64,000 nt of DNA. It comes from Pandoraea anapnoica. GTDB lineage: Bacteria > Pseudomonadota > Gammaproteobacteria > Burkholderiales > Burkholderiaceae. Where the stretch lies: contig NZ_CABPSP010000002.1 in the NCBI RefSeq assembly GCF_902459765.1, positions 1 to 64,000 on the forward strand, in the 5' to 3' direction. Each line of letters opens with the position of its first letter. Within the stretch, counting starts at the first letter, position 1. Below, one piece after another: positions 12,402 to 21,448 of the stretch. Below the pieces are notes generated by a model. The model did no database searches and was not told the DNA's origin. It saw nothing but the letters and a program-made list of their open reading frames with translations. The translations under genes and the position numbers were made by a program.

Positions 12402-13169
12402 GTGAATCATCGTCAACCGTCCCGCGCCACGCTGCTGAGTGTGGGATTTGCGTCCGTGGTCGTCTTCCTGCTGGCGTGGGAAGCGGCCTGCCGCACCGGG
12501 GTCATCGATCCCCTGTTCCTGCCGCCGCCCTCCGCGGTCGGCGAGCGCATCGTCGCCATGCTGAGCGACGGCACGCTGCTCTCGAACGTGCTCGCCTCCA
12601 CGCGTCGCGTGATGACCGGCTTCATCGCCGCAACGGTCGTGGCGATTCCGCTGGGCATCGTGCTGGGTACGTCGAGCTACGCACGCGCCGCCTTCGACCC
12701 GATTCTGTCGTTCCTGCGTCCGCTACCGTCGATGAGCTGGATTCCGCTCTCGCTGCTGTGGTTCGGGATCTCGGAGACGCAGAAGTACAGCATCGTGTTC
12801 ATGGGGACGTTCGCCCCGGCGCTGGTCTATGTGATCGAGGCCACGCGCAACGTCGATCCGTTGCTGGTGCGCGCCGCCAAAAACCTCGGCGCGAGCAACT
12901 GGCAAGTCATGCGCGAGGTCATTCTGCCCGCCAGCCTGCCGCAGATCCTCTCGGGGATGAAGATCATTCTCGGTCTTTCGTGGACGTGCGTGATTTCCGC
13001 CGAGCTGGTCGCCGCGCGCGAAGGTCTGGGCTTTCTCATCATGAACGGCAAGGAGTTCTTCCAGACGGAAGTCGTCGTACTCGGCATGGTGATGATCAGC
13101 GTCACGGTGCTCGTGACGGATATCGTATTTCGCGCCATCGAGCGCAAGGTGTTGAGGTGGCAAGCATGA
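12402..13169 (+). CDS. ABC transporter permease (SsuC/TauC type)
   Basis: A 255-residue inner-membrane permease with about six helices and the binding-protein-dependent EAA-type loop ATRNVDPLLVRAAKNLGAS near residues 140-160. The frame stays open back to 12177, inside the binding-protein gene, but GTG 12402 has TGAGGAG eight bases upstream and gives the normal length. It overlaps the ATPase gene by four bases (ATGA), which indicates coupled translation. Its substrate is that of the upstream binding protein. Confidence 0.92.
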   Translation: MNHRQPSRATLLSVGFASVVVFLLAWEAACRTGVIDPLFLPPPSAVGERIVAMLSDGTLLSNVLASTRRVMTGFIAATVVAIPLGIVLGTSSYARAAFDPILSFLRPLPSMSWIPLSLLWFGISETQKYSIVFMGTFAPALVYVIEATRNVDPLLVRAAKNLGASNWQVMREVILPASLPQILSGMKIILGLSWTCVISAELVAAREGLGFLIMNGKEFFQTEVVVLGMVMISVTVLVTDIVFRAIERKVLRWQA

Positions 13170-14002
13170 ACGATCGCATCAATTCCCACGCAGGCGCACA
13201 AGCGGCGCATCGCGGCAACGGCTCGTCCGACACGATGATCGCTATCGAAGGCGTATCGAAGCGGTATGGCGACTTTCAGGCGCTCGAGCGCGTCGACATG
13301 GACATCGCTCGTGGCGAGTTCGTGGTGCTGCTCGGCGCATCGGGCTGCGGCAAGTCGACGCTGCTCAATCTGATCACCGGTTTCGACGAGCCGACCACAG
13401 GCCGAATCCGTGTGAACGGCCGCGAAGTGAAAGGCATCGACCCGCATTGCGGCATGGTCTTCCAGCAGTACGCGCTGTTTCCCTGGCTGAGCGTGCTCGA
13501 TAACGTGGCGTTCGGTCTGAAGATGAAAGGCATCGACAAGGCTACGCGTTACGCCACGGCCCGGCGCTACATCGATATGGTCGGCCTCAAAGGCTTCGAA
13601 GATCGCTACCCGAAGGCGCTCTCAGGCGGTATGCGTCAGCGCGTGTCGATTGCACGCGTGCTCGCGAACGATCCGGACGTGATTCTGCTCGACGAGCCGT
13701 TTGCCGCGCTCGACGCCATGACGCGTCAGGTGTTGCAGGAGGAATTGCTCCAGATCTATCAGAAGAGCGGCAAGACCATCGTCTTCATCACGCACTCCAT
13801 CGACGAAGCACTGATGCTCTCGACGCGTATGGTGATCATGAGCGCCCGCCCGGGTCGTGTGGCCTGCGATCTGACAAACGATCTCCCGATGCCGCGCGAC
13901 GCGCAGGTGCAGCTCTCACCGCGGTACAACGAACTCAAATCGCAAATCTGGAACACGGTGCAAACCGAAGTCATGCGCAGTCTGGAGAGTCAGGCGGCAT
14001 AA
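13166..14002 (+). CDS. ABC transporter ATPase (SsuB/TauB type)
   Basis: A 278-residue nucleotide-binding subunit. Walker A is GASGCGKST (near residue 60), the signature is LSGGMRQR, and Walker B is VILLDEPFAALD, followed by the H-loop histidine in FITHSIDEA. The start overlaps the permease stop by four bases. The open frame begins much earlier, at 12476, but that part is a shadow of the permease gene. It powers the importer encoded by the two preceding genes. Confidence 0.95.
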   Translation: MNDRINSHAGAQAAHRGNGSSDTMIAIEGVSKRYGDFQALERVDMDIARGEFVVLLGASGCGKSTLLNLITGFDEPTTGRIRVNGREVKGIDPHCGMVFQQYALFPWLSVLDNVAFGLKMKGIDKATRYATARRYIDMVGLKGFEDRYPKALSGGMRQRVSIARVLANDPDVILLDEPFAALDAMTRQVLQEELLQIYQKSGKTIVFITHSIDEALMLSTRMVIMSARPGRVACDLTNDLPMPRDAQVQLSPRYNELKSQIWNTVQTEVMRSLESQAA

Positions 14003-14051
14003 GGCTTCACTACCTCAGCAACGTTTCGCAAGCCCCCGCACTTCAATCGTC

Positions 14052-15380
14052 ATGTCCAATCAAGTCACTCTCTCCCGCGCTTCGCGGGGCACTTTCCCCG
14101 CCTATCAGGCGGGTGCAGGCTGGAACGCGCTGCTGCCGTCTCGCGTGCCTCACACGCAAGCGCCGGTCGCACGTAGCTTCGACGTCATCGTCATCGGTGC
14201 GGGCTTCACCGGGCTGGCGGCGGCCCGTCGTGTGGCGGAACTCCGCCCGGACGCCACGGTGCTCGTGATCGACGCCACCACCGTCGGTAACGGATCGGCA
14301 GGACGCAACTCGGGCTTTCTCATCAACCTGCCGCATAACACCGGCATGGGCGGACACGGCAGCCCGGTCGAGGTCGCCCGCAAACAGATCCGCCTGTACG
14401 ACCTCGGTCTGAAATGGCTGCACGAACTCGTGACGACGTATGGCATCGATTGCGGATGGAACCCGGTCGGCAAGTACCATGCGGCCGCCACGCCTGACGG
14501 CGAGCGACGTCTGCGCGACACGCTCGCGCAGTACCGCGAATGGGGGGTGACCTACCGTGAGTTGTCGCGCGACGCCCTGCGCAACGAGATCGGCACCGGT
14601 TACTACGGCTACGGCTACCACTCGGACAACAACGTCTTCGTCCAACCGGCCGCCCTCGTGCGCGGACTCGCCGACAGCCTGCCTGCGAATGTCCGGCTCT
14701 GGGAAAACGAACCGGTCGTGACGCTCGACGGCAGTGGCCCCTTCACGGTGACGACAGCGACGACGCAACTGCGCGCCGGGCAAGTGATCGTCGCCAACAA
14801 CGGCTTTGCCAGCAAGCTGGGGCTCGCGCGCGATCGTGTCTTCACGATCTACACGTACGCGGCGATGACCCCCGCGCTGTCCGCCGACGAACTCGCCAAG
14901 CTGGGGCCAGCCCCCGAATGGGGCGTGATCCCGGCGAACCGTTTGGGGACGACGCTGCGCAAGACGCTCGGCGGCCGTTTCGTCGTGCGTAGCGCGTACT
15001 CGTACGAGAAGGAGCGTCCACTGGGCGACGTCAACGCCATGCTCACCGACGCCTATCGGCGCCGCTATGCGCAGATGGCTTCGCACAAGTTCGAGCATGT
15101 GTGGGGCGGCGTGACTGCGCTCACCCGCAACGGCGCGCTGTACTTCGGTGAGGTCCGGCAAGGCCTGTTCGCCTCGCTCGGATGTAACGGCGCGGGTGTG
15201 CTCAAGGGCAGCATGTTCGGCAAGCTGCTCGGCGAGATGGCCTGCGGCCAACAATCGCCGGAGCTGGCGGACGCGCTGGGCTTCGAGCGCCCGACGTGGT
15301 TGCCGCCCGAACCGATCCGGCGCGTGGCCATCGTCTCCGCGATCCAATATCAGAAGCATCGCGCGGGGCTGGAGCGATAG
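14052..15380 (+). CDS. FAD-dependent amine/amino-acid oxidoreductase (DAO family)
   Basis: A 442-residue DAO-superfamily flavoenzyme. The dinucleotide-binding motif DVIVIGAGFTGLAAARR lies near residues 40-56 and the conserved NGSAGRNSGF segment follows near 80. Similar proteins oxidise gamma-glutamylputrescine, sarcosine or other secondary amines. It begins 49 bases after the ATPase stop and is probably the catabolic enzyme for the ligand imported by the preceding ABC system. The exact substrate cannot be read from the sequence. It converges on the DUF1111 gene with only 24 bases between the stops. Confidence 0.85.
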   Translation: MSNQVTLSRASRGTFPAYQAGAGWNALLPSRVPHTQAPVARSFDVIVIGAGFTGLAAARRVAELRPDATVLVIDATTVGNGSAGRNSGFLINLPHNTGMGGHGSPVEVARKQIRLYDLGLKWLHELVTTYGIDCGWNPVGKYHAAATPDGERRLRDTLAQYREWGVTYRELSRDALRNEIGTGYYGYGYHSDNNVFVQPAALVRGLADSLPANVRLWENEPVVTLDGSGPFTVTTATTQLRAGQVIVANNGFASKLGLARDRVFTIYTYAAMTPALSADELAKLGPAPEWGVIPANRLGTTLRKTLGGRFVVRSAYSYEKERPLGDVNAMLTDAYRRRYAQMASHKFEHVWGGVTALTRNGALYFGEVRQGLFASLGCNGAGVLKGSMFGKLLGEMACGQQSPELADALGFERPTWLPPEPIRRVAIVSAIQYQKHRAGLER

Positions 15381-15404
15381 ACCGACACGCCCTGCCCCAC
15401 ACCA

Positions 15405-16778
15405 TCACAGCGACATGAGGAAGCGCAGGAGATCCGCGCGCGCCTGCGGCGTCATCGCACGGAAACGCTCGCGGGACGCCTGCGCTTCGCCGCCATGCCA
15501 GAGAATCGCTTCTTGCACGGTGCGGGCGCGGCCGTCATGCAGGAACGTGGCGTCGGGGTTGACCATCGCGCTCAACCCCAATCCCCACAGCGGCGGCGTG
15601 CGCCAGTCTCTCGGACCCGCGAGAAAATCCGGACGCCCGTCCGCCAGCCCGCCCCCCATGTCGTGCAAAAGCATGTCCGTGTATGGCGCGATGTCGCGGT
15701 TGGCCATCGCGCGTAGCGGCGCGAAGGCGCCCGTGCGCATCGACGGCACATGACACGCGGCACACCCGGCCTGACCGAAGTGGCGCTCGCCTCGCCGGAC
15801 CTGCGCATCGTCGACGTCGCGTCGCGGCGGCACGTCGAGCGTGCGCTGGAAGTACTCGATGGCGTCGAGCTGCACCACGGTCAGATCCGGCTGGCCGTCG
15901 GTCGGCGCAGCCCGGCACTCAGTCTGTACCGCCGGGCACGACTTCGTGGGAAAGATCGGTGACGTGATGCCCAGATCGCCCACGAAGGCGCTGGCGATCT
16001 GCTGACGAATCGACGGCTGGTTCGCCTTCCATCCAAAACGCCCGACGACCTGCCGCTTCGCACTCGCATCCCAGACGCGATTGACGCGACCACGCACGCC
16101 GTCCGGCAAGCGACGCGCCGCCAGCGCACGAAGCGTGTCGTCGTCCACGGCTTCGAGCCATCCCAATCCGTAGACAGGAGAACCGACACGTACCGACGTC
16201 ATCGTGCCTTGCCCCAGCGAACCGAACGCCAACGCGTCGATGCGCAGATGCGGCACGCGCAATGCTACGGTCTCGCCGCCCGCCAGCGTTTCCTTTCGCT
16301 CGGTGTATCGGATGCGCACCCGCGCTTCGGCAGGAACGCCCGGAATCGCCTTGTCGCCCAGTTGGTCGCCGTAATTCGGATGCTCGCGAGGCGCACCCGT
16401 CGCACTCTTGCCCGGCACGCTCAAGCGAACCAGCAGACCTCGCGGCGCCTCGTCCGGACCAGCCGGGGCGTTGCCGCGACCGAATTTGACGTGACAGGCA
16501 ACGCACGAAATCTGGTTGTAGACCGGACCAAGGCCCGCGTTGCGGCGGTCCGCCGACGGATACACGACCCAGCTCTGCCGGAACAACGAGCGCCCCTCGG
16601 CGAACATCGCGAGGGATGCGTCGCTTTCATCCATCAGTGCCATCGGCTGACCGAACGCCTCGCGTGTCAGCGGCGCTGGCGTTTGCGCGATGGCGTCGCT
16701 GGCAAGCGTCCAGGCGATGACGGCCGTCGTCAGGCATACGCGCGACGCCAAGCGTGCATATCGCTTCAATCCTGACAT
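15405..16778 (-). CDS. Dihaem cytochrome-like protein, DUF1111 ('thiol oxidoreductase')
   Basis: An exported protein of 457 residues with two c-type haem motifs, CVACH (residues 92-96) and CAACH (about 348). A signal peptide covers about residues 1-31, ending in AIAQ. The architecture matches DUF1111 proteins, relatives of dihaem peroxidases, often found beside metal-uptake genes. ATG 16778 is used; a GTG at 16799 is an in-frame alternative and neither has a strong ribosome site. The start overlaps the end of the upstream binding-protein gene by 13 bases. A periplasmic redox role coupled to the TonB uptake system is inferred. Confidence 0.85.
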   Translation of the reverse strand: MSGLKRYARLASRVCLTTAVIAWTLASDAIAQTPAPLTREAFGQPMALMDESDASLAMFAEGRSLFRQSWVVYPSADRRNAGLGPVYNQISCVACHVKFGRGNAPAGPDEAPRGLLVRLSVPGKSATGAPREHPNYGDQLGDKAIPGVPAEARVRIRYTERKETLAGGETVALRVPHLRIDALAFGSLGQGTMTSVRVGSPVYGLGWLEAVDDDTLRALAARRLPDGVRGRVNRVWDASAKRQVVGRFGWKANQPSIRQQIASAFVGDLGITSPIFPTKSCPAVQTECRAAPTDGQPDLTVVQLDAIEYFQRTLDVPPRRDVDDAQVRRGERHFGQAGCAACHVPSMRTGAFAPLRAMANRDIAPYTDMLLHDMGGGLADGRPDFLAGPRDWRTPPLWGLGLSAMVNPDATFLHDGRARTVQEAILWHGGEAQASRERFRAMTPQARADLLRFLMSL

Positions 16779-18139
16779 TGCGCGCCGTCCGCGAGCCACT
16801 GTCGAACTTGCGTCGTACGTCCGTCGAGCACCTGTGACCAGCGGTCTTCCAATGCTTCGGCTTGCGCCTTGGCCTGCGGATCGCTACGTCGACGGTCGAA
16901 CGTTTTTTGAAGTGCCGGATCCGCGGCCGTCGCCGCATCGACCGGCGCTTGTGCCAACAGCTGGCGTGCCTTCGCGACGCACCGTGCATCGACTGGACTC
17001 GTGACGCGCACCGTATCGCCAGACGCCGAGGACATCGTCTGCCAACGGGTCCACAGTGAGGTCAGGTCGGCCTTGCGGCGCGTGACGAAGACGTCGAACA
17101 GTGCGTTATCCAGCGCGTACCGCGACAGCCCCAACGTCTCCTCATACGTCACGTTGGCCGTGGCAGCGTTGGCCGCGAACGGATCGTAGGTTCCTTTGGG
17201 CGCGTCGCGGTACACGCCCGGACGCACGGGCAGCTTGCGCACGTCCGGCGCGAACAGCAGACGCTGCCCCTCGTCCGACAGGACAAAGGTGACGAACGTC
17301 CGTGCCGCATCGAGATGCTTCGTGTCACGCAGGATGCCGATGTGCGCTGGCGAGAATCCCGTGCCCGGTGGATAGACGAATGCCAGCGGCGCACCGTTGG
17401 CGATCGCCGAACTGGCGAAGAAGTCGATCGTCACGGCCACCGAAATCGGTGCACGCATACCTTGCGACAAGCTGGCGAAAGCGCCGCCGGTTTCTGCGAA
17501 GACGAAGTTCGGCGCGGCCTCCGATAGTAAGGCCCATCCGTCGTTCCAGCCTTGCGACTGAAGCAGCACATCGAGTAACGTCGGCGAGAAACCGACGCGG
17601 CTCGGCACCGGGAACAGAATGCGTCCACGATAACGAGGGTCCGTCAGGTCTTGCCACGTTTTCGGCGCAGGCAACCCCTGTCGGGCAAGCGCGGCCGGGT
17701 CGATCATGAAACCGAAGCCTGCGATCTCGGACGCCACGAAGCGCCCGCCCGGATCCGAGATGCGGAATTTGCCGACGTGAGACGGCAACCCGTTCAGGTC
17801 GACGTCGAGCTTTCGCAGCGAACCCTCTTCGCCCAGGTCGGCAAAGTTGCGCACGGCGGGCGACCAGTACACATCGACGCCCCCCTGCGCCGGTCCTTGC
17901 AGGTAGTCGTAGGCGTCGCGATGCTGCCGCCAAAGAATCTGCAAGCCGATCTCAGGATGCCGACGCTCGAACGCGCGCTCGAACGTCGCCACCACTTCTT
18001 CCGGATAACTCGTCAGGACGGTGATCGTCTCTCGCGGCGCACCAACCGCACCAACCGCGCCGCCCGCCACCACCGCCAGCACAAGCGCCGCCGACGCGCG
18101 CAGCCGCTTCACCCAGAACCCATTCTCTCGTTCGCGCAT
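16766..18139 (-). CDS. Periplasmic extracellular solute-binding protein (Fe(III)/AEP-like)
   Basis: A 457-residue binding protein with an N-terminal signal anchor (about residues 10-33). The first 340 residues resemble iron(III)-type or bacterial SBP family 1 proteins (ITVLTSYPEEVVATFERAFERR motif region, DVYWSPAVRN). The C-terminal 100 residues form an unusual extension rich in charged residues that such proteins normally lack. The start has GGAGA six bases upstream. No permease or ATPase gene is nearby, so it may deliver ligand to a distant importer or act with the TonB receptor 11 bases upstream in the operon. Confidence 0.82.
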   Translation of the reverse strand: MRERENGFWVKRLRASAALVLAVVAGGAVGAVGAPRETITVLTSYPEEVVATFERAFERRHPEIGLQILWRQHRDAYDYLQGPAQGGVDVYWSPAVRNFADLGEEGSLRKLDVDLNGLPSHVGKFRISDPGGRFVASEIAGFGFMIDPAALARQGLPAPKTWQDLTDPRYRGRILFPVPSRVGFSPTLLDVLLQSQGWNDGWALLSEAAPNFVFAETGGAFASLSQGMRAPISVAVTIDFFASSAIANGAPLAFVYPPGTGFSPAHIGILRDTKHLDAARTFVTFVLSDEGQRLLFAPDVRKLPVRPGVYRDAPKGTYDPFAANAATANVTYEETLGLSRYALDNALFDVFVTRRKADLTSLWTRWQTMSSASGDTVRVTSPVDARCVAKARQLLAQAPVDAATAADPALQKTFDRRRSDPQAKAQAEALEDRWSQVLDGRTTQVRQWLADGAQCQD

Positions 18140-18150
18140 GGCCGTCTCCG

Positions 18151-20169
18151 TCAGAACGCGTAGTTCAGGTTGACGTAATAGTTGCGCCCCGCCTCGGGAT
18201 ACCCTTCGGTGTAAGCGTAATTACGATCGAAGATGTTGCGCACACCCAGCTCTGCTGTGACGTTGTGCACGACCTTCCAGGCCAGCTTGGCGTTCGCGAT
18301 ACCGAAACCTGCCGCCACGCGTCGGCCGTCACTCGAACTCACGCGCGACGACGTGAACTCCGTATCGCCACTCAACGCCACCTTCGACGTGATGTTCCAC
18401 TTGCCGTACAGGAACAGCTTGTGACGCGGCACGTCGGTCAGCACGATGGACGGATCGCTACGATTCTGTCGATTCAGATACGTGTAATTGCCTCCGACTT
18501 CGACGGCATCGCCGATCTGACTGTTGACGGACAGCTCGATACCCTGCGCAACCACGTGGCCGACGTTCTGCATCTGCGTACACGGCGGGCTGCTGCAAGC
18601 GCTGGCCGGAATGGACGCGCCCTGAATCAGATTCCGGATGTCGCTATAGAACAGATTCACTGCGCCCATCGTGCCCGGCGCGATGCGCTCGCTGTAACCC
18701 AGCTCGACGTTGGTCGCGCGCTCGGGCTTGAGACCTGCGTTGGGAATCGCCGTCCCCATGCGATACGAGTAGCGATCCTTGATCGTCGGAAAGCGACTCT
18801 TCTCCGCGACACCAAAGTGCACCTTGCCCGTCGACGACGTCTTGTAGACGAACCCGACCTGCGGATTCCAGGCGTCGACGTTGTCCTTCGGGAAGCCCAC
18901 GATCTGGTTCGCCGAGTTGACGTCTTCTGCCTTGCGCGTAATGCGCTTGTCGTAACTCAGCCCCACCTGCGCCGAGAACCGGTCGGTGAATTCGTGGGTG
19001 TCTTCGATGCCGAAAGACAGCGTCGCGTCCTCGAAATGCTGGTCCGGCTTGCCCGCGTTGGTTTCGTGGTGGTAGTCGTTCTTGATGTGCGCGGCGAACT
19101 TGAGCGCGTTCGCTGTGAACAGCTTCGTGCCGACTTCGGCGCTCGCGCCCCAGGTGTGGTCATCGTAGGACGAATTCGAAGACGACTTCTTGAGTTGCGT
19201 CGAGTAAGTGGCATCGTCATAGATGCTCAGGCCGTTCTTGTAACGGTCGTAGTACGCGCGCAGTTTCACGTAGCTATCGTCCCCGATCTGGGTGCGCGAG
19301 ATGTAATACACGCTCTCCTTGTCCCAGTAGGGCCAGCGCCAGTAGCGCGGGGTCTGCGCAGGGTCGGTGCCCGCGTACGGCGGATTGCCCTTGGAGCCCT
19401 GCTGGTTGATGTAGTTGAGCGAGTATTCGTCGGTGGCGTTCGGTGTCAGACCGATCTTGACGTTGATCTTCTTGTCGCGATTGTCTGAGTTGTTGCGCCG
19501 TCCCGGGCCTTGTGTCGGCACGCCTTTGAAGGCGTCCGAGAGCGTGTAGAAGTCACGTTCCAGGTAGGAACCGCTCACCTGGAAGTACCACATGCCCTGG
19601 TTGCTGCCGAGATTGAAGTTGCCTTGATAACCGCTATTGGCCATCTGGCGGTCGAACATCAGCCCGCCGCCGATGTTGCCTTCGAATTTGCTCTGCGGAC
19701 GCTTGCTGACCAGATTGATCACGCCGCCCAGCGTGTTCGGACCAGCGAGCACGGTGCTGTAACCCTTCTGCACATCGATCGCGCCGATGTCGAATGTCGT
19801 GAAACGTCCGAGGTCGACATAGCCGTCGTAGGACACGTAGACGGGAATGCCGTCGATCAGCAACGGCACCTGACGCATGTCGAAGCCGCGAACGTAGACC
19901 ATCTCTTCATTACGCGGCCCGACCTTGGAGATGTTAACGCCCGGCAGCATGTCGAGCGCCGCTCCGACCGTCAGGCGGCTTGCCTGCTCGATCTGTTCGG
20001 CATCGAGCGTCTCGGTGCCGACAGGAACCCGTTCGCTCTTTGCCGTCACATCCACCCGGCCCAGCTCGAAGACCGGGTCTTCGGCCGCATACCCCACCGT
20101 TGACGACATCGCGGCCGCCACCATCCACGGAAGCTTTCGCTTCGACAGTTTTCTCATCGTAAAGCGCAC
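18151..20169 (-). CDS. TonB-dependent outer-membrane receptor
   Basis: An outer-membrane beta-barrel receptor of about 672 residues. After a signal peptide (KRKLPWMVAAAMSSTVGYA) come the plug domain, with GAALDMLPGVNI, VYVRGFD and GPNTLGGVINLV, and a 22-strand-type barrel ending in the C-terminal phenylalanine NLNYAF. GTG 20169 is preferred because GAGAGGGG sits nine bases before it; ATG 20157 is the next choice, and the frame stays open to 20415. The ligand is unknown; the binding protein and dihaem protein that follow suggest a metal or metal chelate. A long AT-rich inverted repeat lies upstream. Confidence 0.9.
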   Translation of the reverse strand: MRFTMRKLSKRKLPWMVAAAMSSTVGYAAEDPVFELGRVDVTAKSERVPVGTETLDAEQIEQASRLTVGAALDMLPGVNISKVGPRNEEMVYVRGFDMRQVPLLIDGIPVYVSYDGYVDLGRFTTFDIGAIDVQKGYSTVLAGPNTLGGVINLVSKRPQSKFEGNIGGGLMFDRQMANSGYQGNFNLGSNQGMWYFQVSGSYLERDFYTLSDAFKGVPTQGPGRRNNSDNRDKKINVKIGLTPNATDEYSLNYINQQGSKGNPPYAGTDPAQTPRYWRWPYWDKESVYYISRTQIGDDSYVKLRAYYDRYKNGLSIYDDATYSTQLKKSSSNSSYDDHTWGASAEVGTKLFTANALKFAAHIKNDYHHETNAGKPDQHFEDATLSFGIEDTHEFTDRFSAQVGLSYDKRITRKAEDVNSANQIVGFPKDNVDAWNPQVGFVYKTSSTGKVHFGVAEKSRFPTIKDRYSYRMGTAIPNAGLKPERATNVELGYSERIAPGTMGAVNLFYSDIRNLIQGASIPASACSSPPCTQMQNVGHVVAQGIELSVNSQIGDAVEVGGNYTYLNRQNRSDPSIVLTDVPRHKLFLYGKWNITSKVALSGDTEFTSSRVSSSDGRRVAAGFGIANAKLAWKVVHNVTAELGVRNIFDRNYAYTEGYPEAGRNYYVNLNYAF

Positions 20170-20566
20170 TGCTTTTGTCCCCTCTCGTTCTTGTTGTTCG
20201 TCGCCGTCCGGCATCGTTATATATTTATTTATATAACGATTGCTGTGCCAAATGCCCGGCGCGGCAAGGCGCAACAGGACCCCGTCGGGTCCGGCCTGGG
20301 CAATTTGGGAACGGTTCGCGTGAAACGCGGTTGCGCCGTACGAAACAAATACGGCGTTGCGAGTGTAGGGGAAACGACGCGGCATGTGAAGCGGATCCAG
20401 CCCTATGACGAACATTCGGCGTCCGTGATAACGCTTTTCGAGACGGCGACGGACGTGCTCAATACATCCTCAGGACATCTACGCGCACGCGAGGGCTGTA
20501 ACGCACCGTGCAGGTCGGATGCGGCCTCGCTAGAATGTCCGGCTTCACATTTGCGCCTGCCACGTC
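20170..20566. other. 397-bp divergent intergenic region
   Basis: It lies between the TonB-receptor gene (minus) and the NTF2-like gene (plus). It holds the receptor's ribosome site, the inverted repeat at 20215-20238 and otherwise GC-rich DNA with no convincing gene. An upstream extension of the receptor frame to 20415 lacks a signal-peptide-like start. Confidence 0.55.
20215..20238. promoter_or_regulatory. AT-rich inverted repeat before the TonB receptor gene
   Basis: CGTTATATA and TATATAACG form a perfect 9-bp dyad with a 6-base centre, TTTATT. It lies 46 bases upstream of the receptor start. The arms resemble half-sites of Zur boxes (GTTATA/TATAAC), but the spacing is wider than usual, so the regulator is uncertain. 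Confidence 0.6.
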
Positions 20567-20983
20567 ATGTCAAACCATCGCCCTCAGTGCTCGTCCGCAT
20601 TGGCTCAGGAGGTCATCGACGCTCACATTGCCATCGAACAGTGGCTGAGCGGCCGCGCCGAACCCACGGCGCTCGAATCGCTGCTGGCGCGATTCTCACC
20701 GGCGTTTTCGATGATCGCGCTACCGGGCACTCGGGTTAATCGCGCCGCGCTCGACACCTTGTTCGGTCAGGGACACGGCAAGCGTCCCGGATTGCAAATC
20801 GTCGTTGACGAGGTCGACACACTCGCGGAGTCTCCGACGGGCGGTGTCGTGGTGTACCGGGAAACGCAAACCGACGGCGAAGGCCATACGTCGGTGCGTC
20901 GCTCCACGGCGGTGTTCGAGCGCGAGACAGACGGACACATCGTTTGGCGTCACCTGCACGAAACACCGGTTATCGCCAATTGA
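20567..20983 (+). CDS. Small NTF2-like/DUF4440-type protein
   Basis: A 138-residue soluble protein. Its middle and C-terminal parts (ALESLLARFSPAFSMI, GGVVVYRETQ, RRSTAVFERETDGHIVWRHLHET) resemble the small alpha+beta barrels of the SnoaL/DUF4440 group. No clear ribosome site is visible before ATG 20567, but codon use and protein composition favour a real gene. It stands alone, followed 87 bases later by the YciI-like gene. Function unknown. Confidence 0.6.
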   Translation: MSNHRPQCSSALAQEVIDAHIAIEQWLSGRAEPTALESLLARFSPAFSMIALPGTRVNRAALDTLFGQGHGKRPGLQIVVDEVDTLAESPTGGVVVYRETQTDGEGHTSVRRSTAVFERETDGHIVWRHLHETPVIAN

Positions 20984-21070
20984 TCGATGTGCTGCACGCG
21001 TCCATAGGTGAATTGCTACACTGGCCGTCAAGCGGCAATCGCCGTATATTTTCCTGTTGGGGCCACCCTG

Positions 21071-21358
21071 ATGTACATCGTCGAACTGACCTACATTCAA
21101 CCGTTGAGCGCTATCGATGCGCAGTTGCAGGCGCATCGCGCGTTTCTCTCCACGCAGTACGAGCGCGGGATCTTCATCGCCTCCGGACCGAAGGAGCCGC
21201 GTAACGGTGGCATCTTTATCGTCTCCGGTAAGGTTTCGCGTGACGAACTCGACGCGCTTATCGAGCAAGACCCGTTCCGAATTCATGGTCTCGCCGACTA
21301 TCGCGTCACCGTCTTCGATCCGGTCAAGTTCCATCCGCAGATCGCCGATCTGCTCTGA
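21071..21358 (+). CDS. YciI-family protein
   Basis: A 95-residue YciI/YCII-domain protein: MYIVELTYIQPL, HRAFLSTQYERGIFIASGPKEP with the conserved histidine, and DPFRIHGLADYRV. Members have a ferredoxin-like fold and act as small dehalogenase-like or uncharacterised enzymes. The frame is open to 21008, but ATG 21071 gives the normal family start. It converges with the SDR gene; a long hairpin separates the two. Confidence 0.85.
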   Translation: MYIVELTYIQPLSAIDAQLQAHRAFLSTQYERGIFIASGPKEPRNGGIFIVSGKVSRDELDALIEQDPFRIHGLADYRVTVFDPVKFHPQIADLL

Positions 21359-21372
21359 GCGGCATCGACTAC

Positions 21373-21422
21373 CGGCCCGCGTGTTCGCGACACCCCAAGG
21401 TGTTCTCGCGTCGCGCGGGCCG
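21373..21422. terminator. Long hairpin between convergent genes
   Basis: CGGCCCGCG and CGCGGGCCG form the outer 9-bp stem, with a further inner stem around CACC-CCAA-GGTG. It lies between the stops of the YciI gene and the SDR gene and could end both transcripts, although neither side has a long T-run. Confidence 0.5.
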
Positions 21423-21448
21423 ATTCGTTAGCGCCTTGGGCTCTTGCT

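Noticed and set aside
12476-13165. Upstream part of the open frame that ends in the ATPase gene
   Set aside because: It is a frame-shifted shadow of the permease gene; the ATPase starts at 13166 with an ATGA overlap.
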